A DNA stretch of 64,000 nucleotides from Prionace glauca. Taxonomy: Eukaryota > Chordata > Chondrichthyes > Carcharhiniformes > Carcharhinidae. A program made the position numbers and the translations under genes. The stretch covers positions 38,716,182 through 38,780,181 of the forward strand of contig CM075760.1 in NCBI GenBank assembly GCA_037974335.1, in the 5' to 3' direction. This document shows positions 20,613 through 31,874 of the stretch, piece by piece; the first letter of the stretch is position 1; every line of letters begins with the position of its first letter. The notes below the pieces were generated by a model. It was not told the DNA's origin. It saw only the letters and a program-made list of their open reading frames with translations, and did no database searches.

Positions 20613-21627
20613 ATGCGGCGCTCGGTCCTCACTGTGATCTGGGTGACATTCATTGTCGGTAAGTTTCACTCTTTAAAAAGGAGTGTAACTTTTGGAGGAA
20701 TAAATTTGAAAAGCAGGGCGCTCCAGTTAATCATACATCGGGCCTGCCTTAGAGCATTTGAGTCTTTGCTCTTGGCTTTTCCTTACAGGAATATCGGCTG
20801 GCAAAACACACAGCTAGCCTGATACCAGAATTGGGAGATGGCAACAACAGAATGCAATCTAAACATTATGGTTAATTTATCTTCTGGCAGAAGATTAAAG
20901 AGTAACCTGATTGATGTATTTATAATGATGAAGAGGTTCAGTACGGCGGACGGGGAAAGGATGATTCCATTCGGGGAGGATTCCAAATCGATATCCCATA
21001 AATCTGAGTGAAATGAAAAGATCAACTGGAAATTACAACGAATCTCCTTTCGAGGGAGTTCTATAGAAAGTGACTCACATTAACACAATGAACACTTGAA
21101 GAGAGGAATAAAGATACAGTTGGGATGGGAAAAGGTTAGTCAGTGAGGGGGAAAGGGACAGAGGCATTGAGATCGCGGATTCTTCTGGGGATTCTGAACG
21201 GGAACGTAGATCAGTTGGAGCGAGTTTGATATTATTTAATGTCTATTTTTATGTTACACCGACTGTGAATTTTCACCCTCCGTTCAGCTGAATGTTTTTT
21301 ATTTCTTTTACCGTGTTTTCCAGATCTGAGCAATGGAGATTCTGTTCCTCATCAGGAATCCTCACTCACACGGACAGAGGGAGAAAGTGTCACTCTAAGC
21401 TGCACCTATACCGACGATGCAGATTATTTATTCTGGTACCGTCAATACCCAGGCAGACAACCCGAGTTTGCGGTCCAGAGGAGTACGAGCGGCCGTGCTG
21501 AATGGAAGGCGGATTTCGCTCAGAGCCGGTTTTCTGATACAATCGAGAAATCAGAAAAGTTGTACCGATTGACCATCTCGGAGCTGCTGCTGTCTGACAC
21601 CGCGGTCTATTACTGTGCACAGAATCT
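20613..21627 (+). CDS. T-cell receptor V segment V8 (alpha/delta type), intact
   Basis: The leader exon 20613-20658 encodes MRRSVLTVIWVTFIV, with donor GTAAGT. A 665-bp intron follows, then the V exon 21324-21627 (acceptor TTTCCAG, phase 1). The domain shows NGDSVPHQESS, the first cysteine in LSCTYTDD, LFWYRQYPGRQPEF, RFSDTIEKS and DTAVYYCAQN. It is open throughout and ends at a consensus RSS. The intron is longer than in its neighbours (85-500 bp). The V domain should fold normally. The CAQ junction differs from the CAL/CAF of the other segments. Confidence 0.9.
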
Positions 21628-21666
21628 CACAGTGATGAAAATGAATGAAATCCTCGTACAAAAACT
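21628..21666 (+). promoter_or_regulatory. 23-bp-spacer RSS of V8
   Basis: Heptamer CACAGTG (21628-21634), spacer of 23 bp, nonamer ACAAAAACT (21658-21666). Confidence 0.95.
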
Positions 21667-22080
21667 GCCGCAGGTTTCTGGGTCACAGCTGCTGTCTGCT
21701 GGGTGCCGGTTGTAACAGCGGGTCTGACATTGACACGTGAATGTATTCCCGTGAACACAAACCCCGAGAACAATCCACATAAACACCATTCAAAACCGTT
21801 CACATCGAAGGCAGATTCCTGCTGATTCTTAGATTCGCTGTACGAGAGAAGAATTGGCTGCTCTTTATTTGGGGGTCACTTGGCACTAACATTGAAAATA
21901 CAAGCGAAGTATCATTCTATAGTGTAAACTGAAACCTGCCAGCTGAGGCAAACCCTAATAAGTAACCGTAACTCAACACCTCTCATTTAAATTCACTTAC
22001 AGACTGAGAATTATTAACATAAGGAGTACAAAAGGATTGTTCCAGTCACGATTAGGAGCTGATAAACGATTAATAGAATT
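21667..22080. other. no gene recognised
   Basis: V8 downstream flank; nothing recognised. Confidence 0.35.
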
Positions 22081-22082
22081 AA

Positions 22083-23240
22083 TAAGAACATAAGAAATAG
22101 GAGCAGGAGTAGGCCATCTAGCCCTTCGAGCCTGCCCCGCCATTCAATAAGATCATGGCTGATCTGTTGTGGCTCAGTTCCACATTGCCCATAACCATTA
22201 ACCCCTCTCTTATCAAAAACCCATCAACCCGCGTCTTAAAAATATTTAGCGAGGTAGCCTCCACCACTTCAATGGGCAGAGAATTCCAGAGATTCACCAC
22301 CCTTTGAGTGAAGAAGTCCCTCCTCAACTCCGTTCTAAACCGCCCCCCCCCCCCCTTTATCTTGAGGCTGTGCCCCCTAGTCCTAAAATCCTTTCTGAGC
22401 GGGAAGAGCCTCTCCACCTCTATCCTTTCCATCCCATTCATCATCTTATACGTCTCAATGAGATTTCCCCTCATTCTTCTAAACTCTAATGAGTACAAGC
22501 CTAGTTTATTCAGCCTCTCCTCATAGCTCAACCCCGTCAACTCCGGCATCAGCCTAGTAAACCTCCTCTGCACTCCCTCCAAGGCCAAAATATCCTTGCG
22601 TAAGTACGGCGCCCAAAACTGCACACAGTACTCCAGCTGCGGCCTCACCAATGCCCTATACAGCTGCAGCAAGACCTCCCTACTTTTATATTCAATCCCC
22701 TTCGCTATGAAGGCCAGCATCCCATTCGCCTTCCTGACCACCTGCTGCACCTGCAAGCTGAGTTTTTGCGACTCATGCACAAGGACCCCGAGGTCCCTCT
22801 GCACCGTCGCCTGCTGCAGTTTTTCGTCACGTAAGTAATAATCCTTCCTACCATTATTCCTACCAAAGTGGAGCACCTCGCACTTGCCAACATTAAATTC
22901 CATTTGCCATTTCCTGGCCCATTCGCCCAGCCTATCTAGATCCTTCTGTAGACTCTCCACACCCTCCGCACAATTTGCCGTTCCACCAATCTTGGTGTCA
23001 CCAACAAATTTTGACACCATACACTTGGTTCCCTCCTCCAGATCATCTATATAAATGGTAAATAGCTGAGGTCATGGCACCGACCCCTGGGGCACTCCAG
23101 TAGTCACCATCCGCCAATCCGAATAGCACCCATTGACCCCCACTCTCTGCCTCCTATTTGACAACCAATCCTCTATCCACGCTAACACCCTACCCCCAAC
23201 TCCACGTCCCCTGACCTTCTGCAATAACCTCTTGTGAGGT
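22083..23240 (-). mobile_element. CR1-clade LINE, family B, 5'-truncated
   Basis: Minus-strand copy with the TTCTTATG tail at 22083 and a 300-codon open frame (23020-22118) covering the FVGDTK motif (normally FADDTK) and the C-terminal block. A short proline-free CCCCCCCCCC run at about 22344 adds codons relative to other copies. Truncated in the RT fingers/palm at about 23240. Confidence 0.9.
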
Positions 23241-23655
23241 AATGATTTCAAGCGGAAGAGTTGTTATGGCCTCAGCAGTGGAACAGATGACATGAAAACA
23301 TTAAATACAGTCATCAGTTTCTGAGTGAAAAACTGCTTCCACTTCGCTGGAGGTCGGAGAGTTTACTGTTTAATTCAATTAAAGTATTTCTTGTCATTGA
23401 GCCCGAGATTTGGACCCAGATCTGCGAAATATTTGTGTCAGTAGAAACAATAAAATTTACCCCATTAAAAAACCATATCCTAACCTGCATCACCATTTTT
23501 ATCGTCAGTGCTTTGGACCCTATCGCTCTGTTCTCTTCTGTTCTTTACAGGTGATATCTCCAATTCAAACGCACAAGAGAAAATCCCAGTGATACTGATT
23601 CGCACGAGATCTGTGGTGACCAGGAAGTAACGCAGTGTCGTTACACAGAAATGAG
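23241..23655. other. no gene recognised
   Basis: Spacer of mixed composition; nothing recognised. Confidence 0.3.
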
Positions 23656-23661
23656 TCTACA

Positions 23662-23734
23662 TTACCTAATCAGGAATCGAACCGGGGTCATAGCAATGAA
23701 AGTGCTGAATCCTAATCACGAGACCATCAGTGAA
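23662..23734 (-). pseudogene. decayed tRNA-Glu (TTC)-like sequence
   Basis: The minus strand retains GATGGTCTCGTGATTAGGAT (D-arm/A-box of tRNA-Glu), loop CTTTCAT with anticodon TTC and GGTTCGATTCC (B-box). The acceptor stem has at least three mismatches and the T stem is weak, so it is probably a tRNA pseudogene. Confidence 0.65.
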
Positions 23735-24384
23735 GATGATGCAAGCGCTTTAAAAAAGAACTAATTTATCCATGAACCATCTGCCTTCCATTTTTTTACT
23801 TCAGACTTTTGATTCACCAAAAACAAGCTTATCCTTTCATCTGTCATGTTTAGATGGAACACAAGGGACTGTATCAGCCAATATAAACAGCGTTTCCTGT
23901 TCGCTAGAACATGAAATCGACAGTGAGGTGAAATAGTCCCGCAAGCTGCTCATGTGACACGTTCAATTCCTAAATCCCACCAACCTCATTACTGTGGCTT
24001 CGATGAAACTTACAAGGTAACACAGGGCAGGCATTCATCACGGAGAGCAACATGCACAATCATTTACCAAATGCTATCATATCGCCACTCTTCCTGTTTC
24101 AGTCTCTGCCTTTCATCCAGCTCCCTCTGACTGTCCAGCTCCAAGGGTCACTTAGCCGCTTGATGTTGACACAGACAGTTGGTGAACCCGAGCTTTACCT
24201 GGAAAGCAGGGAAAGCGAATCTATGACACACGGCATTGAGAGGAGATGGAGTTTAGAGGTGACAGTACAAAGAGACACAGATATCTCATCTTCCTGATCC
24301 CGTTACTGATTACAGGAATGTACACAATGCGAATTATCCACTGTCACACTCTCCTTCCAGTCTTGAGCATGGAGTTAAGTTTTG

Positions 24385-24480
24385 AAGTGTTTGAAGTCTT
24401 GTTACAGTTATTCAGGGTTTGTTGCGACCACATTTGGAACAGTCTGTGCAGTTTGGATCTCCGCTTTTTAGACAGAATCA
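24385..24480 (+). mobile_element. old CR1-clade LINE fragment
   Basis: Degraded match to the EVLLQLFR.CCDHIWN.LCSLDL region, the counterpart of LLQLYRALVRPHLEYCVQF. Short and diverged. Confidence 0.5.
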
Positions 24481-24639
24481 AAGCAAAATCTGGGGATACT
24501 GGAATCTGAATCAAAAATAGAAAATGCTGGAAATTCTCAACAGCTTTAACGAAAAGGAATTGTTAGCATTGGAAAACTGCAGGGATTCTATGATTCTATG
24601 AGTTTGATAGGCTGTAGGCTGAGACATTATTTTCCCTGA

Positions 24640-24880
24640 TCCGGGAAAATAAAACACGGAGCACAATCTCAGGATAAGGCGCTGATAATTCAGGACTGCG
24701 ATGAGGAGAAATTGCTTCACTCAAAGGGTAGTGAATCTTTCAAATTCTCTATGCCAGAGGGCTGTAGATGCTCCATCATTGAACACATTTCAGTTTGGGT
24801 TAGACAGATTTATGATCTATCGAATAATGAATGGAAGCAGTGATATGGAATTGGAACAAATGCTCGGTCACAAATTCATG
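24640..24880 (+). mobile_element. old CR1-clade LINE 3' fragment
   Basis: Encodes MRRNCFTQRVVNLSNSLCQ and a degenerate LNTFQFGLDRFM, the CR1 C-terminal FFTQRVV.LWNSLP block. Confidence 0.6.
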
Positions 24881-25103
24881 TCTGGATTCTAATTGTTAAG
24901 TTTAATGGTATAATGGAAGCATGTATACAATGCTGTATGTAAGATGTCGGTAGTCAATAGTCATTAAATAATGTTGGTGAAAACAGGTAACAGTGTAGCC
25001 GGTAACACTTGAGAGCTTTTTTTTTATTGATGCCCACGGAACCCATTGCCAACACGCAACGGTTCACTTATGAATGGTGATGGTGAGAAAATAGTGCAAG
25101 CTC

Positions 25104-25177
25104 CGTCCCTGGGTGGGCTCGAACCACCAACCTTTCAGTTAACAGCCGAACGCGCTGACCCATTGCGCCACAGAGAC
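25104..25177 (-). tRNA. tRNA-Asn (GTT)
   Basis: A 74-nt cloverleaf on the minus strand starting GTCTCTGTGGCGCAATGGGT, anticodon arm TCGGC-TGTTAAC-TGAAA with anticodon GTT and T arm GGTGG-TTCGAGC-CCACC. It is near-identical to vertebrate tRNA-Asn. The anticodon stem has one mispair/G-T. Likely functional. Confidence 0.92.
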
Positions 25178-26750
25178 CGAGACAGCAACTGGTACAGATA
25201 TTCTAAACAAGGATGTCAATGACCACAATTCCATTTCTGCAAAACTTTGTTCCAGAACTGCAGCATGACAGCACTGTGTACAATTCTATACCAGCCTCTT
25301 TGGTTATGTTGATCCTGTAACATTTCTGTAGTGTGTTGGTCATTCCCTTTCTCCTCTGAATGTGCAGGTAATATGAATCCATGTGTCTGATCGCAGGGAG
25401 GAATTCAATGGGAGGGAAGGGAACTGACAACCAGAAGCCCAAGGATCCAATATTTTCCACTCAGTCATCAATAACGCCATTCCCAGCTGCAACTCCATCC
25501 AAATATTGTGATCCATTTCCCTCAGGATCTGTCTCAAGATTTAATATTTCTCTTCTTTTCTCGTCATTTTGAAATTCACTTCAATACCCAACGTAAATTG
25601 AATTGCAAACCTGAGGGCTAACCGTGGGAAACAAGTCTCTGGGTAAAACAAATGCTCATTTCCAGATTCACAGCACTCAGCGTTTCACGCAGATGGAAGA
25701 ATTTAATACTGAAAAGATATGAATATTGACTGTGATTCACTCAGGGATTGTGATAGTTCAGTGAGGGGATATAATCTATGTACGTTTTGCTCAGCTTGTG
25801 TTCTGTGTACTGGGAGGCTTCAACCGGGTTGAATTTTGTGTCCCAGGGATATGCAGTAATCCACTCATTGAAGCTGCAGTCGCGGGGAACGTAGACAGGA
25901 AAACAGAATTAAATGGTTTTATTTCTCCGGGATTCCTTTTTTTCAACATTCCAGTTCCTCCTTCTTTGGCCATTAGTTTATTTTTCTAATGTAATTTTCA
26001 AAGGATAGCCGCTGTTAAGTTCTGGACACTAAGCAACTGATCTCCGCAATTATCATTACAGCTTTTCTTCCTTTACTTTCCTTGAACAGGCTGTATCAGA
26101 AAGCAAGACTGATACAGCTGCTGCTTCGGAGCTCAAAAGCGACTGGAGTCTACGCTGGAGATATCTATGCAAGCGTGTCAGGTAATTGTTCCATCCAATG
26201 TTGGTGAGTGTTTATCACAGATGGATATGAATAGTGGGTCGATGAACAGGGTTTTCTGATCGATTGCCGTAGACTGTGAAACAGTGCTGTAATAAATGGG
26301 GAACGGCATGCCATGACATAGATGGAGGCATGAGATAAGTCAACAGTACATGAGAAACTGCTCGGATTTGTTTCATCATTGAGTACAGGCAAACACTTAG
26401 CTTATGCATCAAGAGGAAGCTCGCTCATCTGTGCAAGTACATTGTGTAATATTTCTTGTCATTCAGCTATTTAAATTTTACAATTTCATAACTTTTCTTG
26501 TGTTGCCATTAACTGCTTTCTTTTCCCCGCTGTTGCCTTGTCTATTCATGGTTGCCTCTTTATTTGATGTCATTTCCTATTTTTATTCGCCTCATTCTCT
26601 TGAGAATCCCCAGACTCCCTATATATCGGGTTCCTTGGTAACAGTGAGCAGTTTTCAGTTTGTGTGTGTGTAACCTTGAGTTTCATTAGGTTTCAGTTTT
26701 TCATTCTGTGTGTCCGTACAAATTTCTGGCATTCAGGCTTTGTTTTTAAG
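25178..26750. other. no gene recognised
   Basis: About 1.6 kb with no domain-bearing frame, RSS or nameable repeat. Confidence 0.4.
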
Positions 26751-26754
26751 GGCG

Positions 26755-26945
26755 GATTATTTCATGAGGAAAGGTTAGAGAGACAAGGTTTATATGCACT
26801 GGATTCAGAATAAGAGTAGGCTACTTGATTGATATGTATAAAATACAAAGGGGTCTTGACAAGGTAGATGTGAAGAGGGTAGTTCCTCTTCTGCGTGAAT
26901 CTATAACTAGGTATTATGTTTCAAAAGAGGGATTCGCCCATTTAA
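26755..26945 (+). mobile_element. old CR1-clade LINE fragment
   Basis: Follows the GLDKVDVKRVVPLLRESITR-type C-terminal order (HEERLE.QGLYALDSE, LIDMYKIQRG), with many changes. Confidence 0.5.
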
Positions 26946-27900
26946 AATAACACTGCACCAAAGCCTCCTCTTATGAGTATTTATAAATACTCACTTGTAG
27001 CAATGTCCTTCCTTGGTGTGTCTCTGTATCATTCACTGCTCTCAGGCCACGTTCATCTTTGTCCCTTAGTTGGATTGTTTCTGTATCATTCCGCTTAAAC
27101 TCACTTTTGCCTATGTCAATGTCTTTTATATCTCTCTCAAATTGTATAGGTGCATTGGGTGATATAGGAAGTGTACAACTTCGGGAGTAAGGATATACTT
27201 GCCTGCATAGCACAGTTGATCAAACTGTGGAGAGTTAGCGAGCACTGAACCGATGCTCTGCTGAGGTCTCATTCAGCCGTTGAAATTTCTTAGATACTAA
27301 GCAGAGGGTCCAGACAATGACAGGGCTGATCCACTGAAGGATTCCTAAAACAGTTCCATGGCTAAATGTCTCAGATGTTGCAACATTGAATACAGGAAGC
27401 CATTGCGCTGATGCACAGCCTGGGCCACGCTCACCTGCATAGGAACATTGCTCAGGTTTTTAACAGGAAGTATGCACAAGGGTAGGAAAACACACCTTTC
27501 AAGTTATCACCAGTTTACACTTGTATCTTGCTCAGACCTTACCTTACAATTACATTCTTTGACCTGCTGCATTATTTTGATCGCTGCTTATTTCTCGGTT
27601 CTCAGATTGAACTGTTTTTAGACATACATTTCTCCCCACCTGTTCTATCTTGTGTTCACTTCCTCAACCTCATCTTCATCACTCTCTTTGTCAGCCGGAG
27701 ATATCCCCTACCGCCCCGCCCCCTTTTCTATCGTCCCATTCCCGGGTTAAATCTCACAGCTCCGGAATCCATGAGCTGCTGTCAGGCAGCTTTGAAACGT
27801 TTTTAAATCTGAGGAATCTTTATTTGGTGAAACTGATCTTCCCAGACAAGCCTGAATTGAAGAAAATAACAATTGGAAACGAAACACAAACTCTTTATCT
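26946..27900. other. no gene recognised
   Basis: No gene recognised; ends in the dinucleotide tract that follows. Confidence 0.35.
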
Positions 27901-27904
27901 GGTA

Positions 27905-27907
27905 GCT

Positions 27908-27951
<44 letters not shown>
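27905..27951 (+). repeat. (CT)n microsatellite
   Basis: A nearly pure CT run of about 23 units. Confidence 0.98.
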
Positions 27952-27954
<3 letters not shown>

Positions 27955-28169
27955 TTCGCTGATTAACCTTTCAGCCTGATGGGATTCTGCTGTGTGTTGT
28001 CTCAGCCGATCCTGGATTGAATTGGGTGACAGTTTGATCCAAGGTTAATGTGGTTTCCTCGGGGTGTGTCTGAGCGGCTGACAGCGCCGCTGCTCAATCT
28101 GACTGTTACTTTCTGCGATTCTCCACACAAACCTGAACAGATTGGAGCACCCAATGATAGGTGTGAAGC

Positions 28170-28208
28170 AGTTTTTGTACGGGGGTGAGACTGATTCCTA
28201 TCACTGTG
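28170..28208 (-). promoter_or_regulatory. 23-bp-spacer RSS of V9
   Basis: On the minus strand: heptamer CACAGTG (28208-28202), 23-bp spacer (28201-28179), nonamer ACAAAAACT (28178-28170). Confidence 0.95.
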
Positions 28209-28777
28209 AGACTGAAAGCGCAGTAATAGCGGCCAGCGTCAGTCAGCTGCAGGCTCGAGATGGTTAAAATAGTTAATTTAGCCGAGGTCTGGAGATCAAG
28301 AGAGAAACGGGGTCCAAAACCTTCCCCTCTGTCTTCTCCTGTATTCCAGGACATTTTCAATATAATGAACTGCAAATCCTTCTGTGGCTGCTGCCTGTAC
28401 CAATATAAGATGTAGCCGCTTGCTGTAGTGCTGTAGGTACATCGAATAGTCACCGTTTCACCTTCTCTCCCCTCTGAAGACTGGGGCTGAGAAACAAAAT
28501 CTCCATCACTCGGATCTGTAACATGTTCAAGAAGAAGAAAAAAAATCTAAGTGTTGGACGTGCTGCTGAAATAATATTAACACTTTATATTCACCGCGAC
28601 ATAACTGGAGTTATGAAATAAAAACAAATGATGGTGGAAATACACAGCAGGGTCAAGAACCACCACTGGGGAGAAGCAGAGCTAAAGGTTCAGATCGCGA
28701 TAACATTTAACCAGATTGGAGTCATCCTTACTGATAAGAAACAGCCCGAACACAATGCAGACAGTGAGGAACTCCAT
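28209..28777 (-). CDS. T-cell receptor V segment V9 (alpha/delta type), intact
   Basis: The leader exon 28777-28732 encodes MEFLTVCIVFGLFLI, with donor GTAAGG. The V exon 28515-28209 follows acceptor GTTACAG, in phase 1. The domain shows SDGDFVSQPQSS, the first cysteine in IRCTYS, LYWYRQQPQKDLQF, RFSLDLQ and DAGRYYCAFSL before a consensus RSS. It is open throughout. It resembles V7 in the CAF junction and FR3, but is in the opposite orientation. A dispersed repeat (about 28615-28715) sits in the 216-bp intron, leaving both splice sites intact. Confidence 0.9.
28615..28715 (-). mobile_element. unnamed interspersed repeat in V9 intron
   Basis: The minus-strand order ATCTGAACCTTTAGCTCTG, then a CTGCTGTGTATTTCCACCAT-like block, matches the repeat family at 13.3 and 55.1 kb. 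Confidence 0.5.
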
Positions 28778-28847
28778 GGCGGCTGCAGAGCCCGGGGCTG
28801 TGACTAACCTTTAAAACTCCAAGCTCTGCCGGAACAGAATCTGTTTT

Positions 28848-28857
28848 TAACGTCACT
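28848..28857 (-). promoter_or_regulatory. decamer-like element upstream of V9
   Basis: The minus strand reads AGTGACGTTA, nine of ten with the AGTGAYRTCA decamer, about 75 bp before the V9 start codon; a CCAAT box lies nearby. Confidence 0.5.
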
Positions 28858-29034
28858 TTCTGATCTCCAACTTCCCTCCAATCAACAATTTACAATCTAC
28901 CCGTCATAGATTGAGATAAGATTTCAATGAGTTTCAGTGATCAGCTGAAGCTCTTTGACCTTCACTATTACATATCTGAGACTCAGTGACTGAGGGGTAC
29001 AGTGTGTGGTGAGAGGGAAGAATCAGCTTCACTG

Positions 29035-29215
29035 ACAAGGCCATAAGAGATAGCAGCAGAATTAAACCATTCGGCCCATTCGTGTCCATTCCACCATTCA
29101 ATCATGGCCGATATGTTTAAAATCCCCGCAGAATCAGAGAATCCCTACAGTGCACAAGGAGGCCATTCGGCCCATCGAGCCTGAACTGGCCCAATCCTGA
29201 ACCGGACACTCCAAG
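29035..29215 (-). mobile_element. CR1 3' tail and SINE tail fragments
   Basis: Two short minus-strand ends: a CR1-type terminus (ATTCGGCCCATTCGTG, CATTCAATCATGGCCGA; 29035-29125) and a V-SINE type 1 tail (CTACAGTGCACAAGGAGGCC; 29130-29215). Confidence 0.55.
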
Positions 29216-29216
29216 G

Positions 29217-30895
29217 TCTTAATGACATTATTGTTACTAGAGAGGTGGTGCTCGACAGACTGGAGGGGCTGATTGTGGACAAGTCCCCAGGACCGGATGG
29301 AATGCATCCGACGGTTCTGAAAGAAATGGCGGAGGTGATAGTGGATGCCTTGGTGGTTATTTTCCAGACGTCGCTGGATTCCGGGGAAGTGCCGGAAGAT
29401 TGGAAAACGGCTAATGTTACGCCGTTGTTTAAGAAGGGTGCCAGGAAAAAGGCGGGGAATTATAGGCCGGTTAGTTTAACGTCTGTGGTAGGTAAAATGT
29501 TAGAATCCGTCATTAAGGAGGAAATAGCGAGGCATCTTGAGGGGAATTGCTTGATAGGGCGGACGCAACACGGTTTCATTAAAGGGAAGTCGTGTCTGAC
29601 AAATTTACTGGAGTTCTATGAGGATGTGTCTAGGGCAGTGGATAGAGGAGAGCCAGTGGATGTGGTCTTTCTGGATTTTCAGAAGGCGTTTGACAAGGTA
29701 CCTCACAAGAGGTTATTGCAGAAGGTCAGGGGACATGGAGTTGGGGGTAGGGTGTTAGCGTGGCTAGAGGATTGGTTGTCAAATAGGAGGCAGAGAGTGG
29801 GGGTCAATGGGTGCTATTCGGATTGGCGGTTGGTGACTAGTGGGGTGCCCCACGGGTCGGTGCTGGGGCCTCAGCTATTTACCATTTATATAGATGATCT
29901 AGAGGAGGGAACCGAGTGCAGGGTGTCGAAATTTGTTGATGACACCAAGATTGGGGGAAAGGCAAATTGTGCGGAGGGTGTGGAGAGTCTGCAGAAGGAT
30001 CTAGATAGGCTGGGCGAATGGGCCAGGAAATGGCAAATGGAATTTAATGTTGGCAAGTGTGAGGTGGTCCACTTTGGTAGGAATAATGGTAGGAAGGACT
30101 ATTACTTACGTGGCGAAAAGCTGCAGCAGGCGACGGTGCAGAGGGACCTCGGGGTCCTTGTGCGTGAGTCGCAAAAACCCAGCTTGCAGGTGCAGCAGGT
30201 GGTCAGGAAGGCGAATGGGATTAATAGCGAGGGGGAGATTAATAGCCTTAATAGCGAGGGGGATTGAATATAAAAGTAGGGAGGTCTTGCTGCAGCTGTA
30301 TAGGGCATTGGTGAGGCCGCAGCTGGAGTACTGTGTGCAGTTTTGGGCGCCGCACCTGCGCAAGGATATTTTGGCCCTGGAGGGAGTGCAGAGGAGGTTT
30401 ACTAGGCTGATACCAGAGTTGTGGGGATTGAGCTATGAGGAGAGGCTGAATAAACTAGGCTTGTACTCGTTAGAGTTTAGAAGAATGAGGGGAGATCTCA
30501 TTGAGACGTATAAGATGATGAATGGGATGGATAGGATAGAAGTGGAGAGACTCTTCCCGCTCAAAAAGGATAGTAGGACTAGGGGTCACAGCCTCAAGAT
30601 AAAGGGGAGGCGGTTTCGAACGGAGTTGAGGAGGAACTTCTTCACTCAAAGGGTGGTGAATCTCTGGAATTCTCTGCCCGTTGAAGTGGTGGAGGCTGCC
30701 TCGCTAAATATTTTTAAGAAGCGGGTTGATGGGTTTTTGATAAGAGAAGGGATTAAGGGTTATGGGGAGAGGGCGGGAAGGTGGAACTGAGCCACGACAG
30801 ATCAGCCATGATCTTATTGAATGGCGGGGCAGGCTCGAAGGGCTAGATGGCCTACTCCTGCTCCTATTTCTTATGTTCTTATGTTCTTATGTTGA
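29217..30895 (+). mobile_element. CR1-clade LINE, family B, RT plus C-terminus
   Basis: Two overlapping frames (29245-30267 and 30047-30790) cover [64 protein letters not shown] (His for the usual Gln), a FVDDTK catalytic block (usual FADDTK) and the full C-terminus. The frame switches at about 30220-30270, where a short GAGGGGGA.ATTAATAG duplication replaces the MLAF codons. The 5' end is truncated and the TTCTTATG tail is intact. Young but inactive. Confidence 0.93.
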
Positions 30896-31075
30896 TTGGG
30901 TTGATTAGCCACGGTAAGTTGCTCCGTAATGTCAGGGGGATTAGAAAGTAAAAGTATGGGGTTACGGGGATAGCACGGGACCTGGGTGGGATTGTTGTCG
31001 GTGCAGGCTCGATGGGCCAAATGGCCTCTTCCTGCACTGTAGGGATTGTATTCTAGGATTCAATCCCACCCAAGC
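30896..31075 (+). mobile_element. V-SINE-like tail fragment
   Basis: The core end TTGATTAGCCACGGTAAGTT and type 1 tail GATGGGCCAAATGGCCTCTTC...CTGTAGGGATT follow the LINE tail directly. Confidence 0.65.
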
Positions 31076-31139
31076 CTATTCCTGTAACGCCACATAGAGT
31101 CAGGCCATCCCCCTGACTCTAGGGTCAATTTGCCATGGC

Positions 31140-31465
31140 AGGTGAAACTAGAATTCGGGGGCATAGCTCAAAGTAAAGGGAAGCAGACTTAGGACTGAGT
31201 TAAGAAGGAACTTCTTTACAGAAAGGTTTATGAATCTGTGGAATTCACTGCCCAGTGAAGCAGTTGAGGGTGCTTCACTGAATGTTTTTTTAAGGCAAAG
31301 ATAGATAAATTTTGGACGGTAAAGGTATTAACGTTTGTGGTGAGTGGGCGAGTAAGTGGAGCTGAGTCCACGAAATGATCAGCCATGGTCTTACTAAATG
31401 GTGGAGAAGGCTCGAGGGGCCAAATGGCCTGGTCCTGCTCCTGCTCTTATGTTCTTATGTCCTCA
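31140..31465 (+). mobile_element. CR1-clade LINE 3' end
   Basis: Translation keeps SKGKQT*D*VKKELLYRKVYESVEFTAQ-like remnants of the FFTQRVVNLWNSLP block, followed by a family-B-like terminus with TTCTTATG. Older than the 29.2-kb copy. Confidence 0.7.
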
Positions 31466-31835
31466 TGTGTCTTATTTACCCTGAACACTCACAAATCTAT
31501 CAACTGGCTTCAAAAACTAAACGATTGAACATCTACCATCGTTATGAAACAGAAGGCATTTAAGCGAATGATGTTGATTTCACGGATTTTAATCTTTGAG
31601 ATGGAAGACTGATGGGTGTTATTTAATGTTGTGATAACAGCTCCAGAGTATTTCATTTAGAGAATCGTTCGTAAGCCACAGAAACAACTATTTTGCATAG
31701 AATGACACAAGTTTAGCACTGCAGAAATAGATCATTTTGGCTCGCTGCTCTTTATAATATTTCTTTGTTTATATTAACAGTTCACTATCTGCGTCAGATA
31801 TCTGACTCAGTGAGAGGAAGTGAGATGTCTTTGCT

Positions 31836-31874
31836 GGTTTTTGTACGGACTAACTGTGCCTCTGTAACAGTGTG
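31836..31874 (-). promoter_or_regulatory. 23-bp-spacer RSS of V10
   Basis: Minus strand: heptamer CACACTG (31874-31868), 23-bp spacer, nonamer ACAAAAACC (31844-31836). Same heptamer variant as V4. Confidence 0.93.
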
